Below, piece after piece: positions 16,263-25,594 of a stretch of DNA of 64,000 nucleotides. This DNA comes from JARRKU01 sp050288425 (lineage in GTDB: Bacteria; Desulfobacterota; Desulfobacteria; Desulfobacterales; Desulfosarcinaceae). The notes under the pieces were generated by a model. That model saw only the letters and a program-made list of their open reading frames with translations, did no database searches and was not told the origin of the DNA. The number at the start of each line of letters is the position of its first letter. Position 1 is the stretch's first letter. A program made the position numbers and the translations under genes. The DNA lies in assembly GCA_050288425.1 (NCBI GenBank), contig JBNKDU010000093.1, positions 1-64,000 on the forward strand, given 5' to 3'.

Positions 16263-19200
16263 CTAGTGGATGGATTGGATGAAACATCCGCCTCCACCTC
16301 CACCGCCGCCGCTGGAACCGGTGCTGCCTGATCCGGGACCGCCGCCCGCGGGTGTTACGGATTGAATGGCCGGGCCACCCGCATCCGTAATTTCACCATT
16401 TGCCGACAGGTCGTCGTCGCCGTCGGCGCCATCCGTCAGGTGGAGTGTGACGACATCGCCATTGTATTCCGCGCCAACGCCGGCAACGGTATCGTATTCA
16501 AAGGAATACCAGTGGTCGGCCTGGCCGGCTGTCGGTCCATATTTGTAATAATTGGTGGGTGCATCTCCAGCGGGCAGATGCAACGATACGGCGACGCTGC
16601 CGCCGGGAGTGATCCCGGTCACCTTGAACTGGAAGAAATCCCAGCCGAAGGTTGCATCGGGAGCATCTCCGGGTGATGGATTGGCGATGGCCGTTACGTC
16701 CACCAGCACTCCGGTATCCACCGCCAGGGTCACATACGCTGTTCCGTCATATGTATGGCAGGAGGTGGCCCCGGGCTGCTGATAGTCCGGTGTGGGATCG
16801 TCATCCCCGGAGAAGGTCGGGTCCGTGCCGTCGGGTCCCATCTCCTCCGCATCCGATATGCCGTCACCATCCGTATCCGAAAGAAATTCGGCGGTCAGGT
16901 TCGTATCGCCGTTGATGGTGACGGTAGTGGTCGCGGCCGAGGCATCGGCCACCGGGCCGGTCCAGCCGCCGAATGTCGAGTTTGCCGCCGCGGTTGCCGA
17001 GACGGTCACCACTTCACCGTAGTCATAGGTATGATCGCCAACCCCCGGGGCAACGGTGCCGTTGCCGGTGCCGGAGGTCGCCATGGTCAGGGTATACTGG
17101 TTCAATGAGAATGCCGCCGTCAAGGTGGTATCGCCGGTGATGGTCACCGTGGTGGCGGCCGAACCGGCATCACCCACCGGGCCGGTCCAGCCGCCGAAGC
17201 TTGACCCGGTGCCTGCAGCAGCCGTCACAGCGACTACTTCGCCATAATTATACGTATGCGTGCCCGCCGCCGGTGTGACGACACCGCTGCCCGTGCCGGT
17301 GGTGGCCATGGTCAGGGTGTACTGGTTCAGGTTGAAGGCGGCCGTGACGGTGGTATCGCCATGGATGGTGACCGTGGTAGCGGCGGCACTTGGATCGGCC
17401 GCCGGACCGGTCCATCCGGCGAAGGTCGTTTCCGTGCCGGCCGTGGCCGTGATGGCGACCACCTGGCCATAGGTATAGGTGTAGGTGCCGACTTCAGGGG
17501 ATAGGCTGCCGCTGCCCGTGCCGGAAGTGGCCATGGTCAGGGTGTACTGGTTCAGGTTGAAGGCGGCCGTGACCGTGGTATCGCCGGTGATGGTCACCGT
17601 GGTGGTGGCGGCACCCGCATCGGCCACCGGGCCGGTCCAGGAGCTGAAGCTCGATCCCGTCCCGGCGGTTGCCGAAATGGTGACCACCTCGCCATAATCG
17701 TAGGTATGGTCGCCCGCCGGCGGCGTGGTGCCGCCGACGCCCGTGCCGGAGGTCGCCATGGTCAGGGTGTACTGGTTCAGGTTGAAGGCGGCCGTAACGG
17801 TGGTATCGCCGGTGATGGTCACCGTGGTGGTGGCGGCACCCGCATCGGCCACCGGGCCGGTCCAGCCGCCGAAGGTCGATTCCTTGCCGGCCGTGGCGGT
17901 GATGGTGACCACCTCGCCGTAATCATAGGCGTAGATGCCTGCAACCGGCGAGATTGTGCCGTTTCCCGATCCGGAAGTGACCATGGTCAGTGCATACTGG
18001 CCCAGGTCGAAGTTCGCCGTCAGGGTGGTATCATCCGTGATGGTTACAGTGGTGGTTGCTGAGCCGCTATCGGCCACCGAACCACTCCATCCGGTGAACT
18101 GGGAGCCTGTCGCAGCCGAAGCCGTAACCATTACGACCTCGCCGTAGTTGTAAGTGTGCCCGCCTTCTGCCGGAGTGACGGAGCCGCTGCCCGTGCCGGA
18201 AGTGGCCATGGTCAGGGTGTACTGGTTCAGGTTGAAGGCGGCCGTGACCGTGGTATCGCCGGTGATGGTCACCGTTGTGGTGGCGGCACCCGCATCGGCC
18301 ACCGGGCCGGTCCAGGAGCTGAAGCTCGATCCCGTTCCGGCGGTTGCCGAAATGGTGACCACCTCGCCATAATCGTAGGTATGGTCGCCCGCCGCCGGCG
18401 CGGTGCCGCCGACGCCCGTGCCGGTGGTGGCCACGGTCAGGGTATACTGGTTCAGGTTGAAGGCGGCCGTAACGGTGGTATTGCCGGTGATGGTCACCGT
18501 TGTGGTGGCGGCACCCGTATCGTCCACCAGGCCGGTCCAGCCGCCGAAGGTCGATTCCGTACCGGCCGTGGCGGTGATGGTGACCACATCGCCGTAATTA
18601 TAGGTGTGCGTGCCCACGGCAGGCGCTATGCTGCCGATGCCCGTGCCCGTAGTCGCCATGGTCAGGGTGTATTGGTTGATGGCAAAATTGGCCGTCACAG
18701 TGGCATCCGCCGACATGGTGACGGCAGTGGTGGCGGCTCCCGGTTCGTCCACCGGGCCGCTCCATCCGGTAAAGGTCGAGCCCGTATCGGCGGAAGCCGA
18801 CACAGTCACGACCTCATCGAGGTCATAGGCGTGGTCACCGACGGCCGGTGATGTGGAGCCGCTTCCGCTGCCGGCGGTGGCCATGGTCAGGGTGCGGATG
18901 ACGCGGGCCAGAACAAGATCCTCGGTTATGAGGCAGCCGCTGGGCGTGGTGTTGGCGATGAATCCTCCGCTGGCCGTATTTTCATTGCTGAAGCCGGCTT
19001 CCACATAGGCTTCGAGGTGCTCCGTGTCTTCCATCCAGCTGCTCTGCAGCATCGTCACCGATCCGCTGATGATTCCACTGAAATTCCGACCGTCGCTTGT
19101 GTCGACAAGGATATCAATTCCGTTCTGGGTCAGGGTCACATTCGACGGATCACCGGGATCCTCAGCCACGCAACTGTTTATGTGGCTGAGGGGAGTGACC

Positions 19201-20660
19201 TCCCAGGTGCCGGACAGATGGGTATAGTCGGGGTCTGCCACCACGACGTCGTCGAACGTCGCCTTCATATAGCCGGTTTGTCCGCTGCTCAGGTAGGCCC
19301 GCGACTCGAGATTGCGGATCGATACCGAAGGCGGGTACACCGTGGCCGGAAGCGTATAGGTTATGGTCTCCGCATTGCATTTGAAGACGATGGCGGTGCC
19401 GGTGTAATCGATCGACAGGACGTTGTCCGTATCCACAGCGACCGGGGTCGGAAAGGTATATGCGAATTCATCCGTATAGCTGCTCTCGTCTACATTGGAG
19501 TAGCCGACCCATGCCCTGGCTTGGGCCGTTGATCCGCCAGTGTAGACCAAATTGATCATGACGAAGGCGTCGCCTTCGCGACCGTTGTAGCTGCCAGGTC
19601 CGTGGATGGCGTTGAAGTAGTAGCCGGACAGGCGGGCACGGCCATGCGCTCCGCTAGAAAACCAGCTCGAACTGTCGACGTTTACCGTTGCCTGAAGGTA
19701 GGGTGCGTATTTGTCCAGCAGCCTGATCCGCGATTGCTGGCGACTATCCGCACCACGGGTATAGAGGCGCGCATGACCGTCCTGTGCGTCCTTGACATAC
19801 TCCACATCGCTCCACAACGATTCGTCGATCTCACTGTCGCTGAAGTCGTCATACAAGTTCCACCCGCTGCCCGCATTCACCCAAACGTCATCAAACTCCG
19901 CATTGATATACCCGTCCTCGTACTCGCCGAAAGTATCATGTACGCAGGCGGACAGAGCCTTGAACTGAGTAAAAACGGGGCCCATCGACGCTGGATCGGT
20001 GGGACCGGGGATGTAGACGAATTCTCCCAGAAGGGTAGCGCCCTGGGAGATCTTGAAGTCAAAGCTGTTGACCGCAGGATCGGGATCATGGACCAGTTCA
20101 AGCGTATAGGCTGTGCCGCTGCTCAACCCGGCGATGAGTTGATTCCCGCTGATTTGAATTGAATCGTAAATATTTGCACTTTGCACTTGTTCGACTTCAT
20201 ACCACGCCTCCAAACCCGCACCGCGATCGCCGATACATATCTCGGCCCAGATGTCTCCCGTCGCATCGGTTGGTGATGAGGATGCAGAATTGTAGAAGAA
20301 GCCCCCGATGCGGGCAAACACGGTGGCACTGTCCGTGGGGTCGTTGTTGTAATCTGCGACCTCGATGTTCGCCCGGATGGCGTCGACGGCCGATGGATCG
20401 ATGAAGCGAAGGTTGACACGACTGAGATCTGTCGCCAGATTCGTTCCCAACTTCAGATTCAACACGCCTTCGCCGGATTCTATTTCGCGGACATATTCAT
20501 TTTCAGACATTCCGTTCCGCCGGATATCCACCCATCTCGACTTTTTTAAATAAGGCGTGGAGAAGTCGTCGTAGGTGGCCGCCAGGGCGGTCCCCAAACA
20601 ATTGCAAAGGAGCAACATCAGCACAAATGGCAGGTAAATACGGGATCTTGACATCATCAT
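16263..20660 (-). CDS. giant exported repeat protein with divergent InlB-type repeats and GG-CFI tail
   Basis: The 1465-residue exported protein starts with a signal peptide (about residues 1-28). Two related jellyroll-like domains follow (YDDFS... near 30-250 and again near 265-470). Next come nine tandem 75-residue repeats with the pattern QYTLTMATSGTG, then YGEVVTITATAG, then F-GWTGPV, and TVTAAFNLN, the style of bacterial InlB B-like repeats. A calcium-binding-like DTDGDGISDAEE linker leads to a domain like choice-of-anchor U, then a glycine run ending in CFIQSIH, resembling the CFI-box C-terminal anchor. It is probably cell-surface bound, an adhesin or matrix protein. The start follows AAAGGAAG. 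It appears to be a single-gene unit. Confidence 0.8.
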   Translation of the reverse strand: MMMSRSRIYLPFVLMLLLCNCLGTALAATYDDFSTPYLKKSRWVDIRRNGMSENEYVREIESGEGVLNLKLGTNLATDLSRVNLRFIDPSAVDAIRANIEVADYNNDPTDSATVFARIGGFFYNSASSSPTDATGDIWAEICIGDRGAGLEAWYEVEQVQSANIYDSIQISGNQLIAGLSSGTAYTLELVHDPDPAVNSFDFKISQGATLLGEFVYIPGPTDPASMGPVFTQFKALSACVHDTFGEYEDGYINAEFDDVWVNAGSGWNLYDDFSDSEIDESLWSDVEYVKDAQDGHARLYTRGADSRQQSRIRLLDKYAPYLQATVNVDSSSWFSSGAHGRARLSGYYFNAIHGPGSYNGREGDAFVMINLVYTGGSTAQARAWVGYSNVDESSYTDEFAYTFPTPVAVDTDNVLSIDYTGTAIVFKCNAETITYTLPATVYPPSVSIRNLESRAYLSSGQTGYMKATFDDVVVADPDYTHLSGTWEVTPLSHINSCVAEDPGDPSNVTLTQNGIDILVDTSDGRNFSGIISGSVTMLQSSWMEDTEHLEAYVEAGFSNENTASGGFIANTTPSGCLITEDLVLARVIRTLTMATAGSGSGSTSPAVGDHAYDLDEVVTVSASADTGSTFTGWSGPVDEPGAATTAVTMSADATVTANFAINQYTLTMATTGTGIGSIAPAVGTHTYNYGDVVTITATAGTESTFGGWTGLVDDTGAATTTVTITGNTTVTAAFNLNQYTLTVATTGTGVGGTAPAAGDHTYDYGEVVTISATAGTGSSFSSWTGPVADAGAATTTVTITGDTTVTAAFNLNQYTLTMATSGTGSGSVTPAEGGHTYNYGEVVMVTASAATGSQFTGWSGSVADSGSATTTVTITDDTTLTANFDLGQYALTMVTSGSGNGTISPVAGIYAYDYGEVVTITATAGKESTFGGWTGPVADAGAATTTVTITGDTTVTAAFNLNQYTLTMATSGTGVGGTTPPAGDHTYDYGEVVTISATAGTGSSFSSWTGPVADAGAATTTVTITGDTTVTAAFNLNQYTLTMATSGTGSGSLSPEVGTYTYTYGQVVAITATAGTETTFAGWTGPAADPSAAATTVTIHGDTTVTAAFNLNQYTLTMATTGTGSGVVTPAAGTHTYNYGEVVAVTAAAGTGSSFGGWTGPVGDAGSAATTVTITGDTTLTAAFSLNQYTLTMATSGTGNGTVAPGVGDHTYDYGEVVTVSATAAANSTFGGWTGPVADASAATTTVTINGDTNLTAEFLSDTDGDGISDAEEMGPDGTDPTFSGDDDPTPDYQQPGATSCHTYDGTAYVTLAVDTGVLVDVTAIANPSPGDAPDATFGWDFFQFKVTGITPGGSVAVSLHLPAGDAPTNYYKYGPTAGQADHWYSFEYDTVAGVGAEYNGDVVTLHLTDGADGDDDLSANGEITDAGGPAIQSVTPAGGGPGSGSTGSSGGGGGGGGCFIQSIH
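16875..18899 (-). repeat. nine in-frame 225-bp tandem repeats
   Basis: Nine units of 225 bp (75 codons) run head to tail within the surface-protein gene. Unit boundaries lie at 18899 minus multiples of 225. Unit 3 (18225-18449) and unit 6 (17550-17774) are nearly identical at DNA level, and units 2 and 5 share their second halves, so a three-unit block seems to have duplicated. Confidence 0.9.
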
Positions 20661-20744
20661 TCTTCCTTTCGGTAGCAGTTCTATAGCGGTATCTCATTCG
20701 ACATAGATAAATAAGCGCTGCTGAAAAAAGCAAGGAGAAGCAAT

Positions 20745-20945
20745 ATGAGAAAGAGCGGGACTCCCTGCCCGGCAAACCCCTGGCGTTTGCGGATCTGTGC
20801 CGTAAACGCCACGGCGCAGAAGGCGGTTCTCGCGTTGCCGCCGCAAAGAGTAGAATTGTGATGATTGAATTTGTGAGTTTGCCCGTCTTCCAGGATGCCG
20901 AACCGAGTATCTTTGCAAGGTGCTATCCCTTGCCGGTTCGGAACT
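20745..20945 (-). promoter_or_regulatory. structured 5' leader of the surface-protein gene
   Basis: The 462-bp gap 20661-21122 holds no gene. On the minus strand it can form a two-tier hairpin (outer 8-bp stem from 20898-20905 and 20934-20941, inner 6-bp stem from 20915-20920 and 20928-20933, 9-base bulge). It is followed by a GGCGG/CCGCC hairpin (20822-20842) and competing hairpins. TCTGTGCCGT (20794-20803) can pair with 20811-20820. Alternatively GGCGTTT (20782-20788) can pair with 20804-20810. These options exclude each other, which suggests a switch or attenuator. I could not match it to a known riboswitch class. Confidence 0.35.
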
Positions 20946-21122
20946 GGAGGACGATGGCAATAATCAAGATGAGGACCGAAGCAATTTGCGTACCATATCT
21001 TCATCGCTCCGGAATCCTTGCCACGACAGCAAGGAGCCCGTCACTCAATGGCAATACCTCTCACAGATGGGAAGTTATTTTCATAGATATTGTGTACTTA
21101 TGGTAATAGGCACAAGCTGGCT

Positions 21123-22103
21123 TCAGGATCCGAAATGATCGAAACCGCCGGGCAGCGGCATCGGGTGGCCATCCGGCTGAATCAGGCGCACGCCTTCGCC
21201 GGGACCGGTCACGCGGCCGACCTGGTGGCAGGACAGACCCGTGGCGGCCAGACGGTCGGCATTCTCCGGCGCCATGGAGAACAACAGCTCGAAGTCTTCC
21301 CCGCCGCCGAGTCCCATTTCAACAGCCGGTCGTCCCACCATTTCGGCGGCGGCGACGACGTCGGCGTGCAGGGGGATGGCGGCGGCTTCGATCTCGGCGC
21401 CCACCTGGCTTTGCCGGCAGATGTGGTGGACTTCCGATCCCAGGCCGTCGCTGATATCGATCATGGCATTGGCCAGGGGGGCGATCCTGCGCGAGGCTTC
21501 CAGGCGGCAGGAGGGGGTCAGGTGCTTTTCCAGCAGGTAGGGCGACGGGGTCATCTTGCGCTGCAGCAGCGCCAGCGCCGCCGCCGAGGCGCCGAGACTG
21601 CCGGTGACGAATAGCAGGTCGCCGGGCCGTGCATGGCTGCGCAGGCAGAGCTCCGCGGGGGCGACCTGCCCCAACAGGGTGATGTTGATGGAGCTGACAT
21701 CGCCTCGGGCGGTGTCGCCTCCGGCCATGGTCACGCCGTGCCGGCGGCAGGCGTCGCCGATGCCCCGGTAGAGGTCTTCGGCCCAGTCGACCTCCGTCTC
21801 CCGGGGAATCATCAGCGAGAGGAACATCCAGGTGGGGATGCCGCCCATGGCCGCGATATCGCTGACATTGCACTCCACTGCCTTGGTGCCGATCTGGAAG
21901 CCGTTGGCCCACCGGCGGCTGTAGTGGCGCTCTTCCACGAGAATGTCGGTGGTCACCAGCAGCAGGGGAGCCGGTTCGGGGGCCGTGCGGATCACGGCGG
22001 CATCGTCGCCTATGCCGACGATCAGGTCTTCGTGATCCAAGGGCGCAATGGCGGCCAGCCGGTCGATCAGGGCAAACTCTCCGCCCAGTTCTTCAATCTT
22101 CAT
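21123..22103 (-). CDS. thiL: thiamine-monophosphate kinase
   Basis: ThiL phosphorylates thiamine monophosphate to the active cofactor thiamine diphosphate, in the cytoplasm. The 326-residue protein is of normal length with the AIR-synthase-like fold. Visible signatures are the N-terminal VGIGDDAAV nucleotide and metal motif, TTDILVEERHY, the glycine-rich VTMAGGDTARG, DISDGLGSEV, and GGGEDFELLFS near the C-terminus. The start is preceded by AGGAGA. It lies 44 bases downstream of the MocR-type regulator on the same strand, but the two need not be functionally linked. Its product feeds enzymes such as the KorAB complex encoded at 51 kb, a general metabolic link only. Confidence 0.95.
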   Translation of the reverse strand: MKIEELGGEFALIDRLAAIAPLDHEDLIVGIGDDAAVIRTAPEPAPLLLVTTDILVEERHYSRRWANGFQIGTKAVECNVSDIAAMGGIPTWMFLSLMIPRETEVDWAEDLYRGIGDACRRHGVTMAGGDTARGDVSSINITLLGQVAPAELCLRSHARPGDLLFVTGSLGASAAALALLQRKMTPSPYLLEKHLTPSCRLEASRRIAPLANAMIDISDGLGSEVHHICRQSQVGAEIEAAAIPLHADVVAAAEMVGRPAVEMGLGGGEDFELLFSMAPENADRLAATGLSCHQVGRVTGPGEGVRLIQPDGHPMPLPGGFDHFGS

Positions 22104-22147
22104 GCTTCGGTTCTCCTAGTAGACAAACCCCATGGAATAGAAGCCAA

Positions 22148-23599
22148 TTACCGCTTCGATCTTTGCTCCGCGCACAATTCATGCACCAGACCCGCCAACT
22201 TCCGCAAGCCCTGCTCCAGGCGGTCGTCGAAAGGCGAGCCGCAACTGATGCGGATGCAGTTCCCATAGGCAGGTCCGCTGGCGCAGATCGTGCCGGGAAA
22301 AACCGCGATCTTGTGGGCCAGGGCCCGGCGGAACAGCTCGATGCTGTCCAGGCCGGGGGCCAGTTGCACCCATAGGGTAAGACCGCCGTGGGGCGCGCTG
22401 ATCTTGGTTCCCTCGGGAAAGTGGCGTGCCACGGCCAGGGCGGTGTTGGCGGTCTGGTTCTTCAGCGCGGACCGCAACCGGCGCAGGTGGCGGTCGTAGC
22501 CGCCGTTTTTCAGGAATCGGGCCAGGGCCCACTGGGTGATGCCCGGGCTGCTGATGGCCCGGTTGAGTTTCAGTCGCCGCACCCGGTCGAGAAACCGGCC
22601 CGGCTGGCTCCAGCCCACGCGAACCCCCGGCGCGAGGCTCTTGGAAAAGGAGGCGCAGTAGAGCACCAGTCCCTTGCGATCGAAGGCCTTGAGTGGCGTC
22701 GGACGTACGGCGCCGAAGTAGAGTTCTCCGTAGATATCGTCTTCGATGATCGGAATATCACGCCGGTTAAGGAATTTCACCAGATCTTTCTTGGACTCCT
22801 CCGGCATGAGAAATCCCAGTGGATTGTTGAAGTTGGGGATCAGCAGGCAGGCGCGGACCTCATGATGCCGTACGGCCGTGCGAACGGCATCCAAATCGAT
22901 GCCCCTGCGCGGATCGGCGGAAATCTCCAGGGCGCGCAGCTCCAGGTCCTCCAGCAATTGCAGGAACCAGGGGAAGGTGGGCGATTCCACCAGGATGGTG
23001 TCGCCGGGTCGGGCCACGGCCTGCAGGCACAGGCCCACGGCGTCGATACAGCCGTTGGTGATAAGCAGGTTGTCGGCGGAGGCATCGCCGCAGACCGGGG
23101 CCATGCGCTGGGCGATCCGGCGGCGCAGGTCCGCGAGTCCCATGTAATGATCGTATTTGCTCAGGTGATGGGCCAGTTCGCGGAAGGGGGCGGATTTGAT
23201 GGGCGCGGCCATCTCCTTCACCGGCAGGAGGCGTTCATCCACCAGGGCGCCTCCCAGTTGGAGCACATGCGGATCGCCCATGGCCTCCACCAAAGCAAAG
23301 GCCAGGTTGTTGACATCGATCTTCCGGGGCACGGCAGGGGGATGTGCCGCGGTGGGGGAGGGGAGAATGTTCTCCAGCAGCGGCTTGACGAAATAGCCCG
23401 ACTTTTGACGCGGCGCCACCATTCCGCGCTTCTCCAGTTCGATGAAGGCATGATAGACCGTGGAAATGCTCAATCCGGTCTGCCGGTGAAGCGCCCGGAT
23501 GGAGGGCAGCTTTTCGCCGGCGCGAAAGGTCCCCTCCAGGATTTCGGCCTCCAGGTGGTCCGCCAGCCGATGATATCGGAATCCCGAGTCGGTTTGCAT
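22148..23599 (-). CDS. MocR/PdxR-family regulator (GntR HTH fused to aminotransferase domain)
   Basis: This transcription factor of about 483 residues joins an N-terminal GntR winged helix (about 8-75; LPSIRALHRQTGLSISTVYHA) to a class I aminotransferase-like domain. The PLP-lysine region is intact (SFSKSLAPGVRVGW), so it can probably bind PLP and sense an amino acid or the vitamin. MocR regulators often control a divergent neighbour. Here an aminotransferase gene starts 94 bases away on the other strand, and three direct repeats lie in the gap. The ATG at 23599 is preceded by GAAAGAG; a TTG at 23608 is also possible. Confidence 0.9.
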   Translation of the reverse strand: MQTDSGFRYHRLADHLEAEILEGTFRAGEKLPSIRALHRQTGLSISTVYHAFIELEKRGMVAPRQKSGYFVKPLLENILPSPTAAHPPAVPRKIDVNNLAFALVEAMGDPHVLQLGGALVDERLLPVKEMAAPIKSAPFRELAHHLSKYDHYMGLADLRRRIAQRMAPVCGDASADNLLITNGCIDAVGLCLQAVARPGDTILVESPTFPWFLQLLEDLELRALEISADPRRGIDLDAVRTAVRHHEVRACLLIPNFNNPLGFLMPEESKKDLVKFLNRRDIPIIEDDIYGELYFGAVRPTPLKAFDRKGLVLYCASFSKSLAPGVRVGWSQPGRFLDRVRRLKLNRAISSPGITQWALARFLKNGGYDRHLRRLRSALKNQTANTALAVARHFPEGTKISAPHGGLTLWVQLAPGLDSIELFRRALAHKIAVFPGTICASGPAYGNCIRISCGSPFDDRLEQGLRKLAGLVHELCAEQRSKR

Positions 23600-23622
23600 C
23601 TCTTTCAATTTGGATAATTCGA

Positions 23623-23680
23623 TCTGTTATGATAAAATTTCGTTAATTCTGTGTCTGTTATTATTTAGCAGGTTTGTTAT
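23623..23680. promoter_or_regulatory. direct-repeat operator in the MocR/aminotransferase divergent promoter
   Basis: TCTGTTAT occurs at 23623-23630 and 23654-23661, and TTTGTTAT at 23673-23680. The spacings of 31 and 19 bases are close to three and two helical turns, which fits the direct-repeat sites used by MocR-type dimers. Confidence 0.5.
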
Positions 23681-23692
23681 CCGGGAACAACC

Positions 23693-24967
23693 ATGGAATT
23701 TTCGAACCGCCCACCCCAACGAGACATAGGATATCCGGTCATGATCACATCCGACATGTTGGCATCGAGAACCGCGGCCATGAACAGCAGCGCCATCCGC
23801 GAGATCCTCAAGGTCGTGGCCCGGCCCGGCATGGTATCCCTGGCCGGGGGCATCCCGTCACCCCAGAGTTTTCCCCTCGATCTCATGGCGCTGCTCAATG
23901 CCCGGGTATTGGAAAAGTACGGCGCCGCCGCCCTGCAATACGATCCCACCGAGGGGTTCGGCCCCCTGCGGACGGCATTGGCCGACATTCTGCGCGGCAA
24001 TGGCATTCCGGCGACCTCCGAAGAGATCCTGGTGGCCTCCGGGTCACAGGGGGTCCTGAACGCCGTGGGCATGGCGCTGATTTCCAAGGGAGATCATGTG
24101 GCCGTGGAGTCGCCCACCTACCTGGGGGCCCTGCAGGCCTTCTCCCCCTACGAACCGCGATATCTGGGCCTGGAGACCGACGACCGGGGACTCCTCCCCG
24201 AATCCCTGGAGAGAGCAGCCAGGACGGCGTCCGTCAAGTTCGTCTACCTGGTGCCCACCTTTCAGAACCCCACCGGACGGACCCTGCCCCTGGACCGGCG
24301 CCGGGCCGTCGCCCGTATCCTGAAGGCCCATGACCTGCTCCTGGTGGAAGACGACCCCTATGGCGCCCTGCGCTACCAGGGCGAAGCCCTGCCGCCCATC
24401 AAGACCATGGCACCCGACCACGTGGTGTACATCTCCACCCTGTCCAAGATCTTCGCCCCCGGCCTGCGCATCGGATACTGCCTGGCTCCCGAGCCGTTGC
24501 GCCGATGGCTGGTGATCGCCAAGCAGGGCATCGATCTGCACACCAGCACATACAACCAGGCCCTGGCGGCCGAGTACCTCGACGGCGGCTTCCTGGACGA
24601 TCATCTGCCCAGGATCATCTCCCTCTACCGGCCCCGGCAGCAGGCCATGCTGGAGGCCCTGGCGCAGTATTTCCCCGACGGATTCCACTGGTCGCAACCC
24701 CAGGGGGGCATGTTCGTCTGGGTGGAGGGACCGCCCGGCATGGACATGGTGGCGGTCTATCATCAGGCGGTGTCCCGCAACGTGGCCTTCGTCCCCGGCA
24801 CCTTCTTCTTCGCCGAATCCGACCAGGGCAAGGAAACCCTGCGCCTCAACTTCACCATGGCCCCGGAGCCCGTCATCACCCAGGCCATCGACACCCTGGG
24901 GCAGGTCATGGCCGAAAACATGCCTCAGCCGGCCCGCAATCGGACCTCGGCCCAAGCGGTGACGTAA
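23693..24967 (+). CDS. PLP-dependent class I aminotransferase (LysN/2-aminoadipate type)
   Basis: This is a PLP enzyme of 424 residues that transfers amino groups between amino acids and 2-oxoacids. The family resemblance is to LysN/2-aminoadipate or aromatic aminotransferases (SLAGGIPSPQSFP, LQYDPTEGFGPLR, VPTFQNPTG, EDDPYG). The PLP lysine lies in STLSKIFAPGLRIGY and the substrate-carboxylate arginine in TLRLNFT. The start is uncertain: ATG at 23693 or ATG at 23741, the second matching the usual family N-terminus better. The divergent MocR regulator probably controls it. The gene is followed by a large inverted repeat. Confidence 0.88.
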   Translation: MEFSNRPPQRDIGYPVMITSDMLASRTAAMNSSAIREILKVVARPGMVSLAGGIPSPQSFPLDLMALLNARVLEKYGAAALQYDPTEGFGPLRTALADILRGNGIPATSEEILVASGSQGVLNAVGMALISKGDHVAVESPTYLGALQAFSPYEPRYLGLETDDRGLLPESLERAARTASVKFVYLVPTFQNPTGRTLPLDRRRAVARILKAHDLLLVEDDPYGALRYQGEALPPIKTMAPDHVVYISTLSKIFAPGLRIGYCLAPEPLRRWLVIAKQGIDLHTSTYNQALAAEYLDGGFLDDHLPRIISLYRPRQQAMLEALAQYFPDGFHWSQPQGGMFVWVEGPPGMDMVAVYHQAVSRNVAFVPGTFFFAESDQGKETLRLNFTMAPEPVITQAIDTLGQVMAENMPQPARNRTSAQAVT

Positions 24968-25016
24968 AAAGCTCGGCCGCCCCCACACCCGGACTGTCAC
25001 AAGCAGCAATGCAGGA

Positions 25017-25089
25017 GGCGGAGCGGGGAGGTGGGCTGTGCCCCGTCAGCAAGAATTGCGTGGGGCGCAGCCCACCTCCCCGCTCCGCC
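25017..25089. repeat. 28-bp inverted repeat, long GC-rich hairpin
   Basis: Arms at 25017-25044 and 25062-25089 match over 28 bases with one mismatch and enclose a 17-base loop. There is no T-run. It may end the aminotransferase transcript or be a remnant of a small repetitive element. The remainder of the gap 24968-25359 contains no recognisable gene; it only carries the ribosome site (GAGAAAGGA) of the next gene. Confidence 0.8.
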
Positions 25090-25359
25090 GGCTCTTCATC
25101 TTAATCTCATCGTTGCCAACATCAAAGGCCTCCCGCTCATGCAGCCCCGAAAATCACCCATCCGCAGGCTTGTGCCAATGGCGAATAAAATCAGTCAGCG
25201 ATCAAGATTCTAAGGTAACACGGGATCCGACCGGCACCTTCCGGCGAACGGGTTGGACATACCCCCGGTGGATGGTTAATATATCGAATTGAAAGCGCAA
25301 TCCGGCTTCCTGTGAATGCGGACCCAAGGTCCCCAAAATCGAGAGAGAAAGGAACGATC

Positions 25360-25563
25360 ATGGAAGAGCACACATTTCACATCCCCAACATCTCCTGCGG
25401 CCATTGCACATCGGCCATCGAAAGCGAACTCAAGGAGATGGACGGAATCACCGAGGTCCAGAGCGATATCGCGTCCAAGTCGGTCACGGTGAAATGGCAG
25501 TCACCGGTGACCAAGGAAGGCATCATGGCCACGTTGAAAGAGATCAACTATCCGGCCGCCTGA
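25360..25563 (+). CDS. CopZ-like heavy-metal-associated copper chaperone
   Basis: This small cytoplasmic protein of 67 residues is a single HMA domain, which carries Cu(I) with two cysteines to a P-type ATPase. The metal site is in ISCGHCTSAIESEL, so it has C-G-H-C rather than the more common C-x-N-C or C-Q-H-C. The rest (V-V-x-W and the C-terminal LKEINYPA) fits the ferredoxin-like HMA fold. The ATG at 25360 follows AGAAAGGA; the longer frame from 25312 has no support. It lies 31 bases before copA in the same direction, and the pair very likely forms one operon. Confidence 0.88.
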   Translation: MEEHTFHIPNISCGHCTSAIESELKEMDGITEVQSDIASKSVTVKWQSPVTKEGIMATLKEINYPAA

Positions 25564-25594
25564 TCCGGATTCCCTTCAGAAGAGAGTCCCCGCC

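Noticed and set aside
16362..18851. Several open frames on the plus strand across the repeat array
   Set aside because: They repeat with the 225-bp period and are mirror images of the repeat codons.
16875..18899. Array could look like a CRISPR or satellite
   Set aside because: The 225-bp period has no spacers, stays in one reading frame and encodes a known type of extracellular repeat.
20661..21122. Firm call of a c-di-GMP class I riboswitch
   Set aside because: GCAAAG and stem positions are suggestive, but the full consensus with tetraloop and receptor is not visible by eye; kept only as an unnamed structured leader.
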